From NCBI RefSeq assembly GCF_014764445.1, contig NZ_CP061721.1, positions 124,001 through 188,000 of the forward strand: DNA of 64,000 nucleotides, read 5' to 3'. This DNA is from Pseudarthrobacter sp. BIM B-2242. Its GTDB lineage: Bacteria; Actinomycetota; Actinomycetes; Actinomycetales; Micrococcaceae. Made by a program: the position numbers and the translations under genes. The notes beneath the pieces are model-generated. The model was not told where the DNA came from. It did no database searches and saw only the letters and a list, made by a program, of their open reading frames with translations. Of this stretch, positions 33,945-42,667 are shown piece by piece. The stretch's first letter is position 1; every line of letters starts with the position of its first letter.

Positions 33945-34085
33945 GGCATCTCCAGGGTCATCAGCAGCGCGAAGTCCGCCTCACCCCCAAAGCAGCAAAC
34001 CGGTCTGAACAGAAGCGAGCAGCGCGGCCAGACGGCACGGGGCAGCGCAGAAGTAACTGCCACGGGAAAAGTCCTTCAAGACTTG

Positions 34086-34904
34086 TCAGTAGCTGGTTTT
34101 GGTTTCCGCGGGCTCGGCTGCCGGGATGAACGCTGCCGCGAGGGCTTCGGAGCCGCGGGCCAGCAGGGCGACATCGGCGCCCACCAGGATGAAACGGGCG
34201 CCATTGTCCATGTAGCGGCGGGCGGTTTCGGGGTTGAAGGCGTTCACCCCGGCGGGTTTCCCGGCCGCTTCCGCCGCCGCCAGGCAATGTTCGACGGCGG
34301 CGCGCACCTCGGGGTGTTCCTGCTGTCCCAGCACCCCCATCGACGCGGCGAGGTCTGACGGTCCCAGGAAAATGGCGTCCACGCCATCGACGGCCAGGAT
34401 CTCTTCCACGGCCTCAACAGCCGCCGTCGATTCGATCTGGACCGTGACGCTGATGGTTTCCCCGGCGCGGGCGAGGTAGGCCGGGACCCGGTTCCAGCGG
34501 GCGGCCCGGGCCAGGGCCGAGCCCACGCCGCGGACACCGTGCGGCGGGTACCGGGTGGCCGCCACCGCGGCTTCGGCATCGGCCACGGAGTTGACCATCG
34601 GGATCAGCAGGTTCTGGACCCCGAGGTCAAGGTACTGCTTAATGACCACGGTGTCGTTGACCGGCGGCCGGACCAGGACCTGGACCGGGTAGCCGTTGAC
34701 GGCCTGGAGCTGGGACAGGATCGATTCGAGCCCGTTGGGGCTGTGCTCGGCGTCCACCAACAGCCAGTCCAGGCCGGACCCGGCGCAGAGTTCGGCGATC
34801 AGCGGGCTGCCGGAACAAACCCACATCCCGGCCAAGGGACGGCCTGCATTTCCGTTTTGATCGCGCAAGGCATCGCGGAACGTGTCCTCTATTCGAAGCG
34901 GCAT
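34086..34904 (-). CDS. hpaI: 4-hydroxy-2-oxoheptanedioate aldolase (HpcH/HpaI)
   Basis: A 272-residue class II aldolase of the HpcH/HpaI family. It cleaves 4-hydroxy-2-oxoheptane-1,7-dioate to pyruvate and succinate semialdehyde, the last step of homoprotocatechuate meta-cleavage. Visible motifs are LDWLLVDAEHSPNG, VQVLVRPPVNDTVVIKQYLD, LLIPMVNSVADAEAAV, the metal ligand segment VTVQIESTAAVEAVEEIL, and DAIFLGPSDLAASMG. ATG 34904 overlaps hpaH by 16 bases. The C-terminal tail after about 255 is low in complexity. The neighbours hpaH, hpaD and hpaE confirm the pathway. Confidence 0.9.
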   Translation of the reverse strand: MPLRIEDTFRDALRDQNGNAGRPLAGMWVCSGSPLIAELCAGSGLDWLLVDAEHSPNGLESILSQLQAVNGYPVQVLVRPPVNDTVVIKQYLDLGVQNLLIPMVNSVADAEAAVAATRYPPHGVRGVGSALARAARWNRVPAYLARAGETISVTVQIESTAAVEAVEEILAVDGVDAIFLGPSDLAASMGVLGQQEHPEVRAAVEHCLAAAEAAGKPAGVNAFNPETARRYMDNGARFILVGADVALLARGSEALAAAFIPAAEPAETKTSY

Positions 34905-35674
34905 GTCACAACCCCCAGCGGTCCGTAGTCCGCGTGTACGGTGTCACCCTTGTAGACCCACATGGGCCGGGTGAAGGACCCGGCGAGGATGATGTCTCCG
35001 GCCTTCATGCCGTCGCCGTGGGCGGCGATCTTGTTGGCCAGCCAGTGCACGCCGTTGGCCGGGTGGTCCAGGACGCCGGCGGCCACGCCGGTCTCCTCGA
35101 CGGTCTGGTTTTTGTAGAGGATCGCGGAGACCCAGCGGAGGTCCACGGCATCCGGCTTGACCGGGCGCCCGCCGATCACCATGGCGCCCATCGCGGCGTT
35201 GTCCGCGATGGTGTCCACGATGGTCCGGCCCTCCATTTCGATCCGGGAGTCCAGGATCTCGAGGGCCGGAACAACATAGTCGGTGGCGTTCAGGACGTCG
35301 AAGATGGTGCAGCCCGGGCCTTTGAGCGCGTCTTTCAGGACAAACGCGAGCTCCACCTCCACCCGCGGATGCGTGTACTTGTCCCATTCCACCGAGCAGC
35401 CGGTCTCCAGCACCATGTCATCGAAAATCGCGCCATAGTCCGGCTCGGTGATCCCCGTGGCGGCCTGCATCGCCCGGGACGTGAGGCCGATCTTGCGCCC
35501 GACCAGCGTCCGTCCGGCCTCCTCGTTGCGGCGCCGCCACAACTGCTGCACCGCGTAGGAGTCCTCCACCGTCATGTCCGTGTAGCGGGACGTGAGCCGG
35601 GGGACGGGGGTCCGGGAACGCCCGGCCTCGAGCAGCTCGTCCGCGATGGCCTCGATCGTCTTCGCGTCCAGCAT
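34889..35674 (-). CDS. hpaH: 2-oxo-hept-3-ene-1,7-dioate hydratase
   Basis: A 261-residue FAH-superfamily hydratase of the HpaH/HpcG/MhpD type. It adds water to 2-oxohept-3-ene-1,7-dioate (via the dienol) to give the HpaI substrate. The sequence shows AYAVQQLW-type N-terminal helices, [21 protein letters not shown], the metal-binding [11 protein letters not shown] and GTHAGDI-like region [15 protein letters not shown]. It lies between hpaD (three-base gap) and hpaI (16-base overlap). A close alternative is 2-oxopent-4-enoate hydratase, but the cluster fixes the larger dicarboxylic substrate. Confidence 0.9.
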   Translation of the reverse strand: MLDAKTIEAIADELLEAGRSRTPVPRLTSRYTDMTVEDSYAVQQLWRRRNEEAGRTLVGRKIGLTSRAMQAATGITEPDYGAIFDDMVLETGCSVEWDKYTHPRVEVELAFVLKDALKGPGCTIFDVLNATDYVVPALEILDSRIEMEGRTIVDTIADNAAMGAMVIGGRPVKPDAVDLRWVSAILYKNQTVEETGVAAGVLDHPANGVHWLANKIAAHGDGMKAGDIILAGSFTRPMWVYKGDTVHADYGPLGVVTCRFE

Positions 35675-35676
35675 GG

Positions 35677-36774
35677 CTAGAGCTGCGCCCCGAGCTTGAA
35701 GCCTGTTTTCTGTTCAGCGGCGCCGGCACCTTCTCCATCTGTTTTGCGGGTGTAGGAGAAGCCGTCGGCACCGACCGTGACGGCCATTTCGCTCTTTTCC
35801 TCACGGATGATCACGGGCTGCGGGTTGCCGTCGAGGTCCAGGACCAGGGAGGCTTCGGTGTACCACGAGGGGACCACGGGGTTGCCCCACCAGTCGCGGC
35901 GCTGGTTGTCGTGCACGTCCCAGGTGATGGTGGGGTTGTCCGGGTCGCCCGTGTAGTAGTCCTGGGTGTAGATCTCCACGCGGTGGCCGTCCGGGTCAAG
36001 GATGTAGAGGTAGAACGCGTTGGAGACGCCGTGCCGGCCGGGGCCGCGCTCAATCCGGTCGCTGATCCGCAGGGCGCCCATCTTGTCGCAGATCTGGATG
36101 ATGTTGTGCTTCTCGTGCGTGGCGAACGCGACGTGGTGCATGCGCGGGCCGTTGCCGCCGGTCAGGGCGGTGTCGTGCACGGTCTGTTTCCGGTGCATCC
36201 ACGCGGCGTACGTGACGCCGTCGGAATCCTGGATGTCCTCGGAGACGCGGAAGCCGAGGTCCTCGAGGTACTTGCGGCCGCGGGGGACGTCCGGGGTGAC
36301 CTGGTTGAAGTGGTCCAGGCGGACCAGTTCGCCGGCGGAGTAGAGGTCGTAGCGCTGGGTGAGGCGTTCCACGTGCTCCACCTCGTAGAAGAATTCGTAC
36401 GGGAAGCCCAGCGGATCCTCCACCCGGACGGAATCGCCGATGCCCTTGGTGAAGCCGTCCTTGCGGCGTTCAACCCGGCAGCCCAGCTCGCGGTAATACG
36501 CCTCGGCGGCGTCCACCTCGGCGGGGGACTTCACCCGGTAGGCGAAGGCGGCGACGGCGGCGATGGGCCCCTTGCGGAGCACCAGGTTGTGGTGGATGAA
36601 CTCCTCGAGGGACCGCAGGTAGATGTTGTTTTCGTCTTCTTCAGTGACGTGCAGGCCCAGAAGGTCCACGTAGAACTCACGCGACTTGGCGAGGTCGGTG
36701 ACCACAATCTCCATGTAGGCGCAGCGGACGATGTCCGGGGCCGGAACGGTGGGGGTAGGAACGAAGTTTGTCAT
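35677..36774 (-). CDS. mndD: 3,4-dihydroxyphenylacetate 2,3-dioxygenase (MndD type)
   Basis: A 365-residue vicinal-oxygen-chelate extradiol dioxygenase opening homoprotocatechuate next to the hydroxyls. Length and sequence match the manganese-dependent MndD of Arthrobacter globiformis. The metal ligands fall at the same positions: His155 in VRLDHFN, His214 in RMHHVAF and Glu267 in HRVEIYT. Active-site neighbours FATHEKH and the C-terminal TYTEA-like segment VPSWYTEASLVLD are present. Metal preference for Mn over Fe is known for the homologue and only inferred here. hpaE lies 37 bases upstream and hpaH three bases downstream in one operon. Confidence 0.94.
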   Translation of the reverse strand: MTNFVPTPTVPAPDIVRCAYMEIVVTDLAKSREFYVDLLGLHVTEEDENNIYLRSLEEFIHHNLVLRKGPIAAVAAFAYRVKSPAEVDAAEAYYRELGCRVERRKDGFTKGIGDSVRVEDPLGFPYEFFYEVEHVERLTQRYDLYSAGELVRLDHFNQVTPDVPRGRKYLEDLGFRVSEDIQDSDGVTYAAWMHRKQTVHDTALTGGNGPRMHHVAFATHEKHNIIQICDKMGALRISDRIERGPGRHGVSNAFYLYILDPDGHRVEIYTQDYYTGDPDNPTITWDVHDNQRRDWWGNPVVPSWYTEASLVLDLDGNPQPVIIREEKSEMAVTVGADGFSYTRKTDGEGAGAAEQKTGFKLGAQL

Positions 36775-36811
36775 CGGATTCTCTCTTCTTTGAAAGGGTT
36801 GGGAAGCGCCG

Positions 36812-38326
36812 TCAGGCGCCGAACTTGGGGGTGTGGACGGTGCCGAGGGTGATGTGGACGGCCTGCTGGTCGGTGTAGAAATCGATGGAGCGGTAGCCGC
36901 CTTCGTGGCCCAGGCCGGAGGCTTTGACGCCGCCGAACGGGGTGCGCAGGTCGCGGACGTTGTGGCTGTTGAGCCACACCATGCCGGCCTCGACGTTCTG
37001 GGAGAAGTTGTGCGCCCGGGTCAGGTTCTGGGTCCAGATGTAGGCCGCCAGGCCGTATTTGGTGTTGTTCGCCAAAGCGAGGGCTTCGTCGTCGGTGTCG
37101 AACGGGGTGATGGCGACGACGGGGCCGAAGATTTCCTCCTGGAAGATGCGGGCGTCGGGGGCGACGTCGGCAAACACCGTGGGTGCGATGTAATTGCCTT
37201 CGGGGAGGTGGTCCGGGCGGCCGCCGCCGGCCAGGAGCCGGCCTTCGGACTTGCCGATCTCCACGTAGGAAGCGACTTTCTCGTAGTGCTCGGGGTGGAC
37301 CAGCGCACCCACCTGGGTCTTGGGGTCGTGCGGGTCTCCGACCACGATGTTCTTGGCCCGGGCGGCGTACTTGTCGCAGAACTCGTCGTAGATGGCGCGT
37401 TCCACCAGGATGCGGGAGCCGGCGGTGCAGCGCTCGCCGTTGAGGGAGAAGACTCCGAACAGGGCTGAATCGATCGCGGCGTCCAGGTCGGCGTCGGCGA
37501 ACACGACGCAGGGGGACTTGCCGCCGAGCTCCATGGAGAGGCCCTTGAGGTTGGCGGCGGCATTGCGGAAGATCGTCTGGCCCGTGGTGGTCTCGCCGGT
37601 GAAGGAGATCAGCGGGACGTCGGGGTGCTTGACCAGGGCGTCGCCGGCTTCCTCGCCGAGGCCGTTGACCAGGTTGAACACACCGTCAGGCAGTCCGGCA
37701 TCCTTGAAGATGGTCGCCCACAGTGAGGCGGAGAGCGGGGTGAATTCGGCGGGCTTGAGGACCACGGTGTTGCCGGTGGCCAGGGCCGGGGCCAGCTTCC
37801 AGGACTCGAGCATAAACGGGGTGTTCCACGGCGTGATGAGCCCGGCGACGCCGATCGGCTTGCGGTTCACGTAGTTGATCTGGGAACCGGGGACCTTCAT
37901 GGCGTCGTCGAACTGGGCCACGATCAGGTCCGCAAAGAACCGGAAGTTCTCGGCGGCGCGGAGGGCCTGGCCCTTGGCCTGCGTGATGGGCAGGCCGGTG
38001 TCGAAGGTTTCCAGTTCGGCGAGCCGGGCTTCCTGGGCCTCGACGGCATCGGCGATCTTATTCAACACGCGGGCGCGTTCGCGGGGCTTCATCCTCGGCC
38101 AGGGGCCGTTCGTGAAGGCTTCGCGGGCCGCGGCGACGGCGAGGTCGATGTCCTCTTTCTGGCCGGCGGCGGCGGTGGCGTAGTTGGTGTTGGATACCGG
38201 GTCCAGGACGTCGAAGGTCGCACCGCCCACGGAGTCAACGAACTGTCCGTTGATGTAGTGCTGGATGTGGGTGGGCAGGTCCTGCGGCACGTAATGGGTG
38301 CTGGTTTCTGAGGCAGCGAACGTCAT
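36812..38326 (-). CDS. hpaE: 5-carboxymethyl-2-hydroxymuconate semialdehyde dehydrogenase
   Basis: A 504-residue NAD-dependent aldehyde dehydrogenase oxidising the ring-cleavage product of MndD. Conserved elements are ITPWNTPFMLESWKLAPALA, SFTGETTTGQ, the Glu in SMELGGKSPCVVFADAD, the catalytic Cys in FSLNGERCTAGSRILVE, and EEIFGPVVAITPF. A DLRTPFGGVKASGLGHEGG segment is near the C-terminus. ATG 38326 has AAGGAA eight bases upstream; an extended frame to 38389 lacks one. The gene follows the GntR regulator by 28 bases. Generic dehydrogenases look similar, but operon position specifies the substrate. Confidence 0.9.
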   Translation of the reverse strand: MTFAASETSTHYVPQDLPTHIQHYINGQFVDSVGGATFDVLDPVSNTNYATAAAGQKEDIDLAVAAAREAFTNGPWPRMKPRERARVLNKIADAVEAQEARLAELETFDTGLPITQAKGQALRAAENFRFFADLIVAQFDDAMKVPGSQINYVNRKPIGVAGLITPWNTPFMLESWKLAPALATGNTVVLKPAEFTPLSASLWATIFKDAGLPDGVFNLVNGLGEEAGDALVKHPDVPLISFTGETTTGQTIFRNAAANLKGLSMELGGKSPCVVFADADLDAAIDSALFGVFSLNGERCTAGSRILVERAIYDEFCDKYAARAKNIVVGDPHDPKTQVGALVHPEHYEKVASYVEIGKSEGRLLAGGGRPDHLPEGNYIAPTVFADVAPDARIFQEEIFGPVVAITPFDTDDEALALANNTKYGLAAYIWTQNLTRAHNFSQNVEAGMVWLNSHNVRDLRTPFGGVKASGLGHEGGYRSIDFYTDQQAVHITLGTVHTPKFGA

Positions 38327-38354
38327 TGTTGTTTCCTTACTGCTGTGGGATTGC

Positions 38355-39035
38355 TTAGATGCTTTTGGCTTGGGAGAGGTAGGCGTCAAGGGTGGCGCTG
38401 CGGTGGAGTCGTGCTGCTTTCTCTATGGTCTCGGCGGCGGCCCCGGATTCGATGAGTTGCAGCAGTGCCTCGTGCTCGTCCACTGAATCGTGGGCACGGC
38501 CGGGAACAAAGCGGAAGGTGGAGGACCGCAGTGAGGCGAGCCGGTTCCAGCCCCGGTGCACAAGGTCCAGGATGTGGGGGTTGGGGCAGTGTTCGAAGAG
38601 GACGCTGTGGAAGTCCTGGTTGAGCTGCGTGAAGCGGACGGGATCGAAGTGTTCCAGGCACGCGCGCATTTCCTCGTTCACTGCGCGGGCCCGGACCAGA
38701 TCCGCCTCGCCGATGAGCGGGGCGGACAACGCGGTGGCGGCGCCTTCGACGATGCTCAGGGTCTGCATCGTATAGAGGTATTCGGTGGGGTCGATCCCGG
38801 CGACGGTGGCGCCGACGTTCCGCTCGAACTTCACCAGGCCCTCGGCCTCGAGCCGGCGGATGGCTTCCCGGACCGGCACCACACTGAAACCCAGGTCCTT
38901 GGCGATGCTGCCAAGGACCAGCCGGTAGCCGGGAGTGTAGGTGCCTCCCACAATCCGGGCCTTGACTGCTTCGTAGGCCTGTTGGGACTTGCTGCCAGTG
39001 GCCGCTGTCGTTTCAGTCACTGCAGCCTCAGTCAT
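38355..39035 (-). CDS. GntR-family (FCD) regulator of the hpa operon
   Basis: A 226-residue GntR protein embedded in the operon it probably controls. Winged helix at about 15-80: AYEAVKARIVGGTYTPGYRL, FSVVPVREAIRRLEAEGLVK. FCD domain beyond about 85 with RFTQLNQDFHSVLF and SVDEHEALLQLIESG, supplying Asp and His residues of the usual metal site. The ATG overlaps the FAH-RraA gene by eight bases. The TCGTATACGA palindrome just after the predicted operon promoter (40535-40544) is the likely operator. The inducer is presumably a homoprotocatechuate-pathway compound (inference). Confidence 0.85.
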   Translation of the reverse strand: MTEAAVTETTAATGSKSQQAYEAVKARIVGGTYTPGYRLVLGSIAKDLGFSVVPVREAIRRLEAEGLVKFERNVGATVAGIDPTEYLYTMQTLSIVEGAATALSAPLIGEADLVRARAVNEEMRACLEHFDPVRFTQLNQDFHSVLFEHCPNPHILDLVHRGWNRLASLRSSTFRFVPGRAHDSVDEHEALLQLIESGAAAETIEKAARLHRSATLDAYLSQAKSI

Positions 39036-40509
39036 CGGCTTTGCCTGCTTCCCACTCTGCGTACCTGTTCTGCCACTCGGCGTTCATGGGATACAGGCCG
39101 TCAACGCTGTTGCCTTCCTGGACCATCTGGAAGATGAAGGCTTCTTCCTTTTCCTGCTGGATGCAGTCCTCCACCAGTTCCTCGGCGATGGCCGGCGGGA
39201 TCACCAGGATGCCGTCGGAGTCGGCCACGATGATGTCCCCCGGCTGGACCGTGGCACCGCCGCAGGCGATGGTGATGTCCGTGTCCCACGGGATGTGGCG
39301 GCGGCCCAGCACGGCAGGATGCGGGTTGGCAAAGTAGGTAGGCATCTCCAGGCCGGCCACGGCGGAGTAGTCGCGGACGCCGCCGTCGGTAATGATCGCT
39401 GCGGCGCCGCGGACCTGGGCGCGGAGGGCCAGGATGTCGCCGACCGTCCCCGTGCCCTTCTCGCCGCGGGCCTCCATCACGAGGATTTCGCCTTCGTTGA
39501 CGGAGTCGATGGCGCGCTTCTGGGCGTTGAAGCCGCCGCCGTGGGTCGTGAAGAGGTCCTCGCGGTTAGGAACATAGCGGAGGGTGCGGGCCAGTCCCAC
39601 CACGCGCCGGTCGGGGCGGGTTGCCTGCAGGCCGTCGATGCTGACGTTGTTCAGGCCGCGTTTGCGCATCTGGGAGGACAGGGTGGCGGTGGCGACGCTC
39701 TCCAGCTTCGCCTTCAGTTCGGGGGAGAGGGAGGGCCCGACGGCGGCCGCTTCCGCGGGTGCCAGACCCGCCGCTTCGCGTGAACCGTAGGCCTCCTCCC
39801 GTTGCAGGTCATCAACCTTGGGTTCGGCGCCAAACCCGGCGAACGCCGTCGTGCCTTCCTCCACGGCCGTGACCAAGCGCCCGGTGGTGAGGCGGCCGTC
39901 GGCAGTGCTGACCTCAACTTCCAGCACGTCGCCGGGCTTGGCCACGGAGGCGCCGGCCGGGGTGCCGGTCAGGATAATGTCCCCTTCTTCGAGGGTGAGC
40001 AGCTGGGACAGGTCCGCCACCAGCCGCGCGAACGGGAACAGCAGGTCCTCGGTGGTGTCGTCCTGGACGAGTCCGCCGTTGTGCCAGGTGCGGATGCGCA
40101 GGCCGGCGGGGTCCACGGCATCGGCCGGGATCAGTGCCGGGCCCACCGGGGTGAAACCGTCCCCGCCCTTGGACCGGAGGTTCGAGCCCTTGTCCGCGTA
40201 GCGCAGGTCATAGACGCCGAGGTCGTTGCTGGCGGTCACCGCGGCTACGTGGCTCCAGGCGTCCTCGATGCCGACGCGCCGGGCGGCCTTGCCGATGATC
40301 AGGGCGATCTCGCCCTCGTAGCCGAGGAGCTCGCAGCCCGCCGGGCGTTCCACGGCGCTGCCGCTGAGGGAGAGCGAGGACGACGGCTTGAGGAAGTAGG
40401 ACGGCTGGGACGGCGTGCGTCCGCGCTGGGCTGCCCGGCTGGGGTAGTTGATGTGCACCGCGATCACCTTGCGTGCCGCTGCGAGGATGTCCCCGTTGAC
40501 CTGCTCCAA
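39028..40509 (-). CDS. FAH-domain/RraA-domain fusion, probable HpaG-type decarboxylase-isomerase
   Basis: A 493-residue two-domain protein. Residues about 1-220 are a fumarylacetoacetate hydrolase-type domain (YEGEIALIIGKAARR, DLGVYDLRYADKGSNLRSKG, EGDIILTGTPAGA). Residues about 270-480 are an RraA-like domain (TATLSSQMRKRGL, GEILVMEARGEKG, ITDGGVRDYSAVA, VQPGDIIVADSDGILVIPP). Classical HpaG carries two FAH-like halves for 5-oxopent-3-ene-1,2,5-tricarboxylate decarboxylation and isomerisation; here one half is replaced by an RraA fold, a family that includes oxaloacetate decarboxylases and HMG aldolases. The start is TTG 40509 with GAGGAG seven bases upstream. It is the first gene of the hpa operon. 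Activity of each domain is inferred. Confidence 0.85.
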   Translation of the reverse strand: MEQVNGDILAAARKVIAVHINYPSRAAQRGRTPSQPSYFLKPSSSLSLSGSAVERPAGCELLGYEGEIALIIGKAARRVGIEDAWSHVAAVTASNDLGVYDLRYADKGSNLRSKGGDGFTPVGPALIPADAVDPAGLRIRTWHNGGLVQDDTTEDLLFPFARLVADLSQLLTLEEGDIILTGTPAGASVAKPGDVLEVEVSTADGRLTTGRLVTAVEEGTTAFAGFGAEPKVDDLQREEAYGSREAAGLAPAEAAAVGPSLSPELKAKLESVATATLSSQMRKRGLNNVSIDGLQATRPDRRVVGLARTLRYVPNREDLFTTHGGGFNAQKRAIDSVNEGEILVMEARGEKGTGTVGDILALRAQVRGAAAIITDGGVRDYSAVAGLEMPTYFANPHPAVLGRRHIPWDTDITIACGGATVQPGDIIVADSDGILVIPPAIAEELVEDCIQQEKEEAFIFQMVQEGNSVDGLYPMNAEWQNRYAEWEAGKADD

Positions 40510-40534
40510 AACCGTCTCCTCATCAAGTACGAAA

Positions 40535-40576
40535 TCGTATACGAATCACTATGAAGTCCAAGCAGCGATCCGTCAA
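40535..40576 (-). promoter_or_regulatory. hpa operon promoter and GntR-type operator
   Basis: On the minus strand TTGACG (40576-40571) and CATAGT (40553-40548) are separated by 17 bases. The palindrome TCGTATACGA (40544-40535) follows directly, overlapping the likely transcription start. The hpa-operon GntR protein is the likely repressor. Confidence 0.7.
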
Positions 40577-40654
40577 CCCCCTCGGTCAAGGCCGATCCAA
40601 GCCCACTTGTATGCGGCGTCACACATGCCGTACAGTCGTGGATCAAGCCACCGC

Positions 40655-40689
40655 TTTCTAATATAGAAACGCATGTTCTTATATAGAAC
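40655..40689. promoter_or_regulatory. Tandem IclR-type operators upstream of the monooxygenase
   Basis: TTTCTAATATAGAAA (40655-40669) and GTTCTTATATAGAAC (40675-40689) are two 15-base inverted repeats with the shared pattern TTCTNATATAGAA. Their centres are 20 bases apart, nearly two helical turns. The IclR gene downstream at 42648-43406 is the likely ligand; a half-site ATATTAGAAC at 43460-43469 precedes that gene. Confidence 0.6.
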
Positions 40690-40732
40690 GAAGCTGGATG
40701 ATAGTGAACCCACAGCGAAGTGAGGAAAGTCC

Positions 40733-42667
40733 ATGCAGTTCCACCACCACGGTTACGTATCCGGAGACCCCAGGGTTCAGCCCGCCGCAGGCGTGGGCAT
40801 CGACCGGCCGGTTGAGCTCCCGGATGAAGTTGACGTGCTGATTGTTGGCAGCGGCCCTGCCGGGATGCTCGCTGCCGCGCAGTTGTCGCAGTTCCCGAAT
40901 GTCACCACCCGGATTGTGGAGCGCCGTCCGGGACGGCTGGCCATCGGCCAGGCCGACGGAATCCAGGCCAGGAGCGTCGAAACCTTCCAGGCCTTTGGAT
41001 TCGCGGGGAGGATCATCGACGAGGCGTATGCCATCACGGAGATGGCGTTCTGGAAGCCCGACGCCACTGACCCCTCACGCATTATCCGGACAGCACGCAC
41101 GCCGGACGATCCCGCCGGGATCAGCGAATTTCCGCACCTCATCGTGAACCAGGCCCGGGTGCTGGACTACTTTGCTGAGTTCATGGCCAATTCACCCGCC
41201 CGGATGACACCCGATTACGGCTATGAGTTCCAGGACCTTGAGGTCTCCAGCGAGGGGGAGTACCCCGTCACCGTGACGCTGCTCCACACGTCCGGTCCCC
41301 ATGAGGGCAGGCATCGCACCGTCCGGGCGAAGTACGTCGTGGGCGCCGATGGGGCCCGCAGCAAAGTGCGCCAGGCGATCGGCTGCACCCTTGCCGGTGA
41401 CGCCGCCAACCACGCCTGGGGCGTGATGGATGCCCTCGCCGTCACGGACTTCCCCGATATTCGCACCAAGTGCGCCATCCAGTCCGGCTCCGGCGGCAGT
41501 ATCCTGCTGATCCCGCGCGAAGGCGGTCACCTCTTCCGGATGTACGTTGACCTCGGCGAAGTGGACCCGGACGACAACGGTGCGGTGCGCAGCACCACCA
41601 TCGAGGAAATCATCCAGAAAGCGAACGGGATCCTTCACCCCTACACCCTGGACGTGCGGAACGTTGCGTGGCATAGCGTGTACGAGGTGGGGCACCGCCT
41701 CACGGACCGGTTCGACGACGTCCTTCCGGAGGATCGCGGCACGCGGACCCCGCGCGTTTTCATTACCGGGGACGCCTGCCACACGCACAGTGCAAAAGCC
41801 GGCCAGGGCATGAACGTCTCCATGCAGGATGGCTTTAACATCGCCTGGAAGCTGGGACACGTGCTCGAGGGCCGCAGCCCGGAAGCCCTGCTCTCCACCT
41901 ATTCGGAAGAGCGGCAGGTGGTGGCGAAGAACCTCATCGACTTTGATAAAGAGTGGTCCACGATGATGGCTAAGAAGCCCGAAGAATTCGGGGACCCTAC
42001 GGAGCTTGAAAACTTCTACGTCAGCACGGCAGAGTTTCCGGCCGGGTTCATGACCGAGTACGCGCCGTCCATGCTGATTGCAGCCGCCGATCACCAGGAC
42101 CTGGCCACGGGCTTCCCGGTGGGCAAGCGGTTCAAGTCAGCGCCTGTAGTGCGGGTGGGCGATACCAACCCCATCCACCTTGGCCATCACGCCACGGCGG
42201 ACGGCCGCTGGCGCATCTACGTTTTCGCTGACCAGGCACTTCCGTCACGAGGGAAGCAGGCGGCGGCATCTGCCACGGACCGGTTTGCCGAGTGGATCGC
42301 GAACTCGCCGGAATCACCGCTGGCCGCGACGCCGTCGGGAGCGGATCCTGACGCCTGGTTCGACGTGAAGGTGATCTACCAGCAGGCACACTCCGACCTG
42401 GACATGGCGGCTGTGCCGGCAGTGTTCAAGCCGCAGGTCGGACCGTTCAAGCTCACCGACTACGAAAAGGTGTACGCCACCGATCCCGCCGCCGATATTT
42501 TCGAGCTGCGCGGCGTGGACCGCGGCGGCGTTGTGGTGGTGGTGCGGCCGGACCAGTACGTGGCAAACGTCCTGCCGCTGACCTCGACCGCTGAGCTCGG
42601 GGCCTTCTTCACTCCCTTGCTGGCCCCTCGCCTGGAGGCGTCGCTGGCTAGTGGAGCTGCTCGCTGA
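40733..42667 (+). CDS. FAD-dependent aromatic hydroxylase, 3-hydroxybenzoate 4-monooxygenase-like
   Basis: A 644-residue class A flavoprotein monooxygenase. The FAD motif VLIVGSGPAGMLAAAQLSQF (about 35-54) comes first. The substrate/NADPH region holds GADGARSKVRQAIGC, the second FAD motif is FITGDACHTHSAKAGQGMNV, and a thioredoxin-like C-terminal domain spans about 450-644 (HHATADGRWRIYVFAD, FELRGVDRGGVVVVVRPDQY). It resembles Comamonas MobA, which makes protocatechuate from 3-hydroxybenzoate. Here it faces a homoprotocatechuate operon that lacks its own hydroxylase HpaBC, so 3-hydroxyphenylacetate or a similar substrate is possible. Its 3' end overlaps the convergent IclR gene by 20 bases. 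Confidence 0.85.
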   Translation: MQFHHHGYVSGDPRVQPAAGVGIDRPVELPDEVDVLIVGSGPAGMLAAAQLSQFPNVTTRIVERRPGRLAIGQADGIQARSVETFQAFGFAGRIIDEAYAITEMAFWKPDATDPSRIIRTARTPDDPAGISEFPHLIVNQARVLDYFAEFMANSPARMTPDYGYEFQDLEVSSEGEYPVTVTLLHTSGPHEGRHRTVRAKYVVGADGARSKVRQAIGCTLAGDAANHAWGVMDALAVTDFPDIRTKCAIQSGSGGSILLIPREGGHLFRMYVDLGEVDPDDNGAVRSTTIEEIIQKANGILHPYTLDVRNVAWHSVYEVGHRLTDRFDDVLPEDRGTRTPRVFITGDACHTHSAKAGQGMNVSMQDGFNIAWKLGHVLEGRSPEALLSTYSEERQVVAKNLIDFDKEWSTMMAKKPEEFGDPTELENFYVSTAEFPAGFMTEYAPSMLIAAADHQDLATGFPVGKRFKSAPVVRVGDTNPIHLGHHATADGRWRIYVFADQALPSRGKQAAASATDRFAEWIANSPESPLAATPSGADPDAWFDVKVIYQQAHSDLDMAAVPAVFKPQVGPFKLTDYEKVYATDPAADIFELRGVDRGGVVVVVRPDQYVANVLPLTSTAELGAFFTPLLAPRLEASLASGAAR

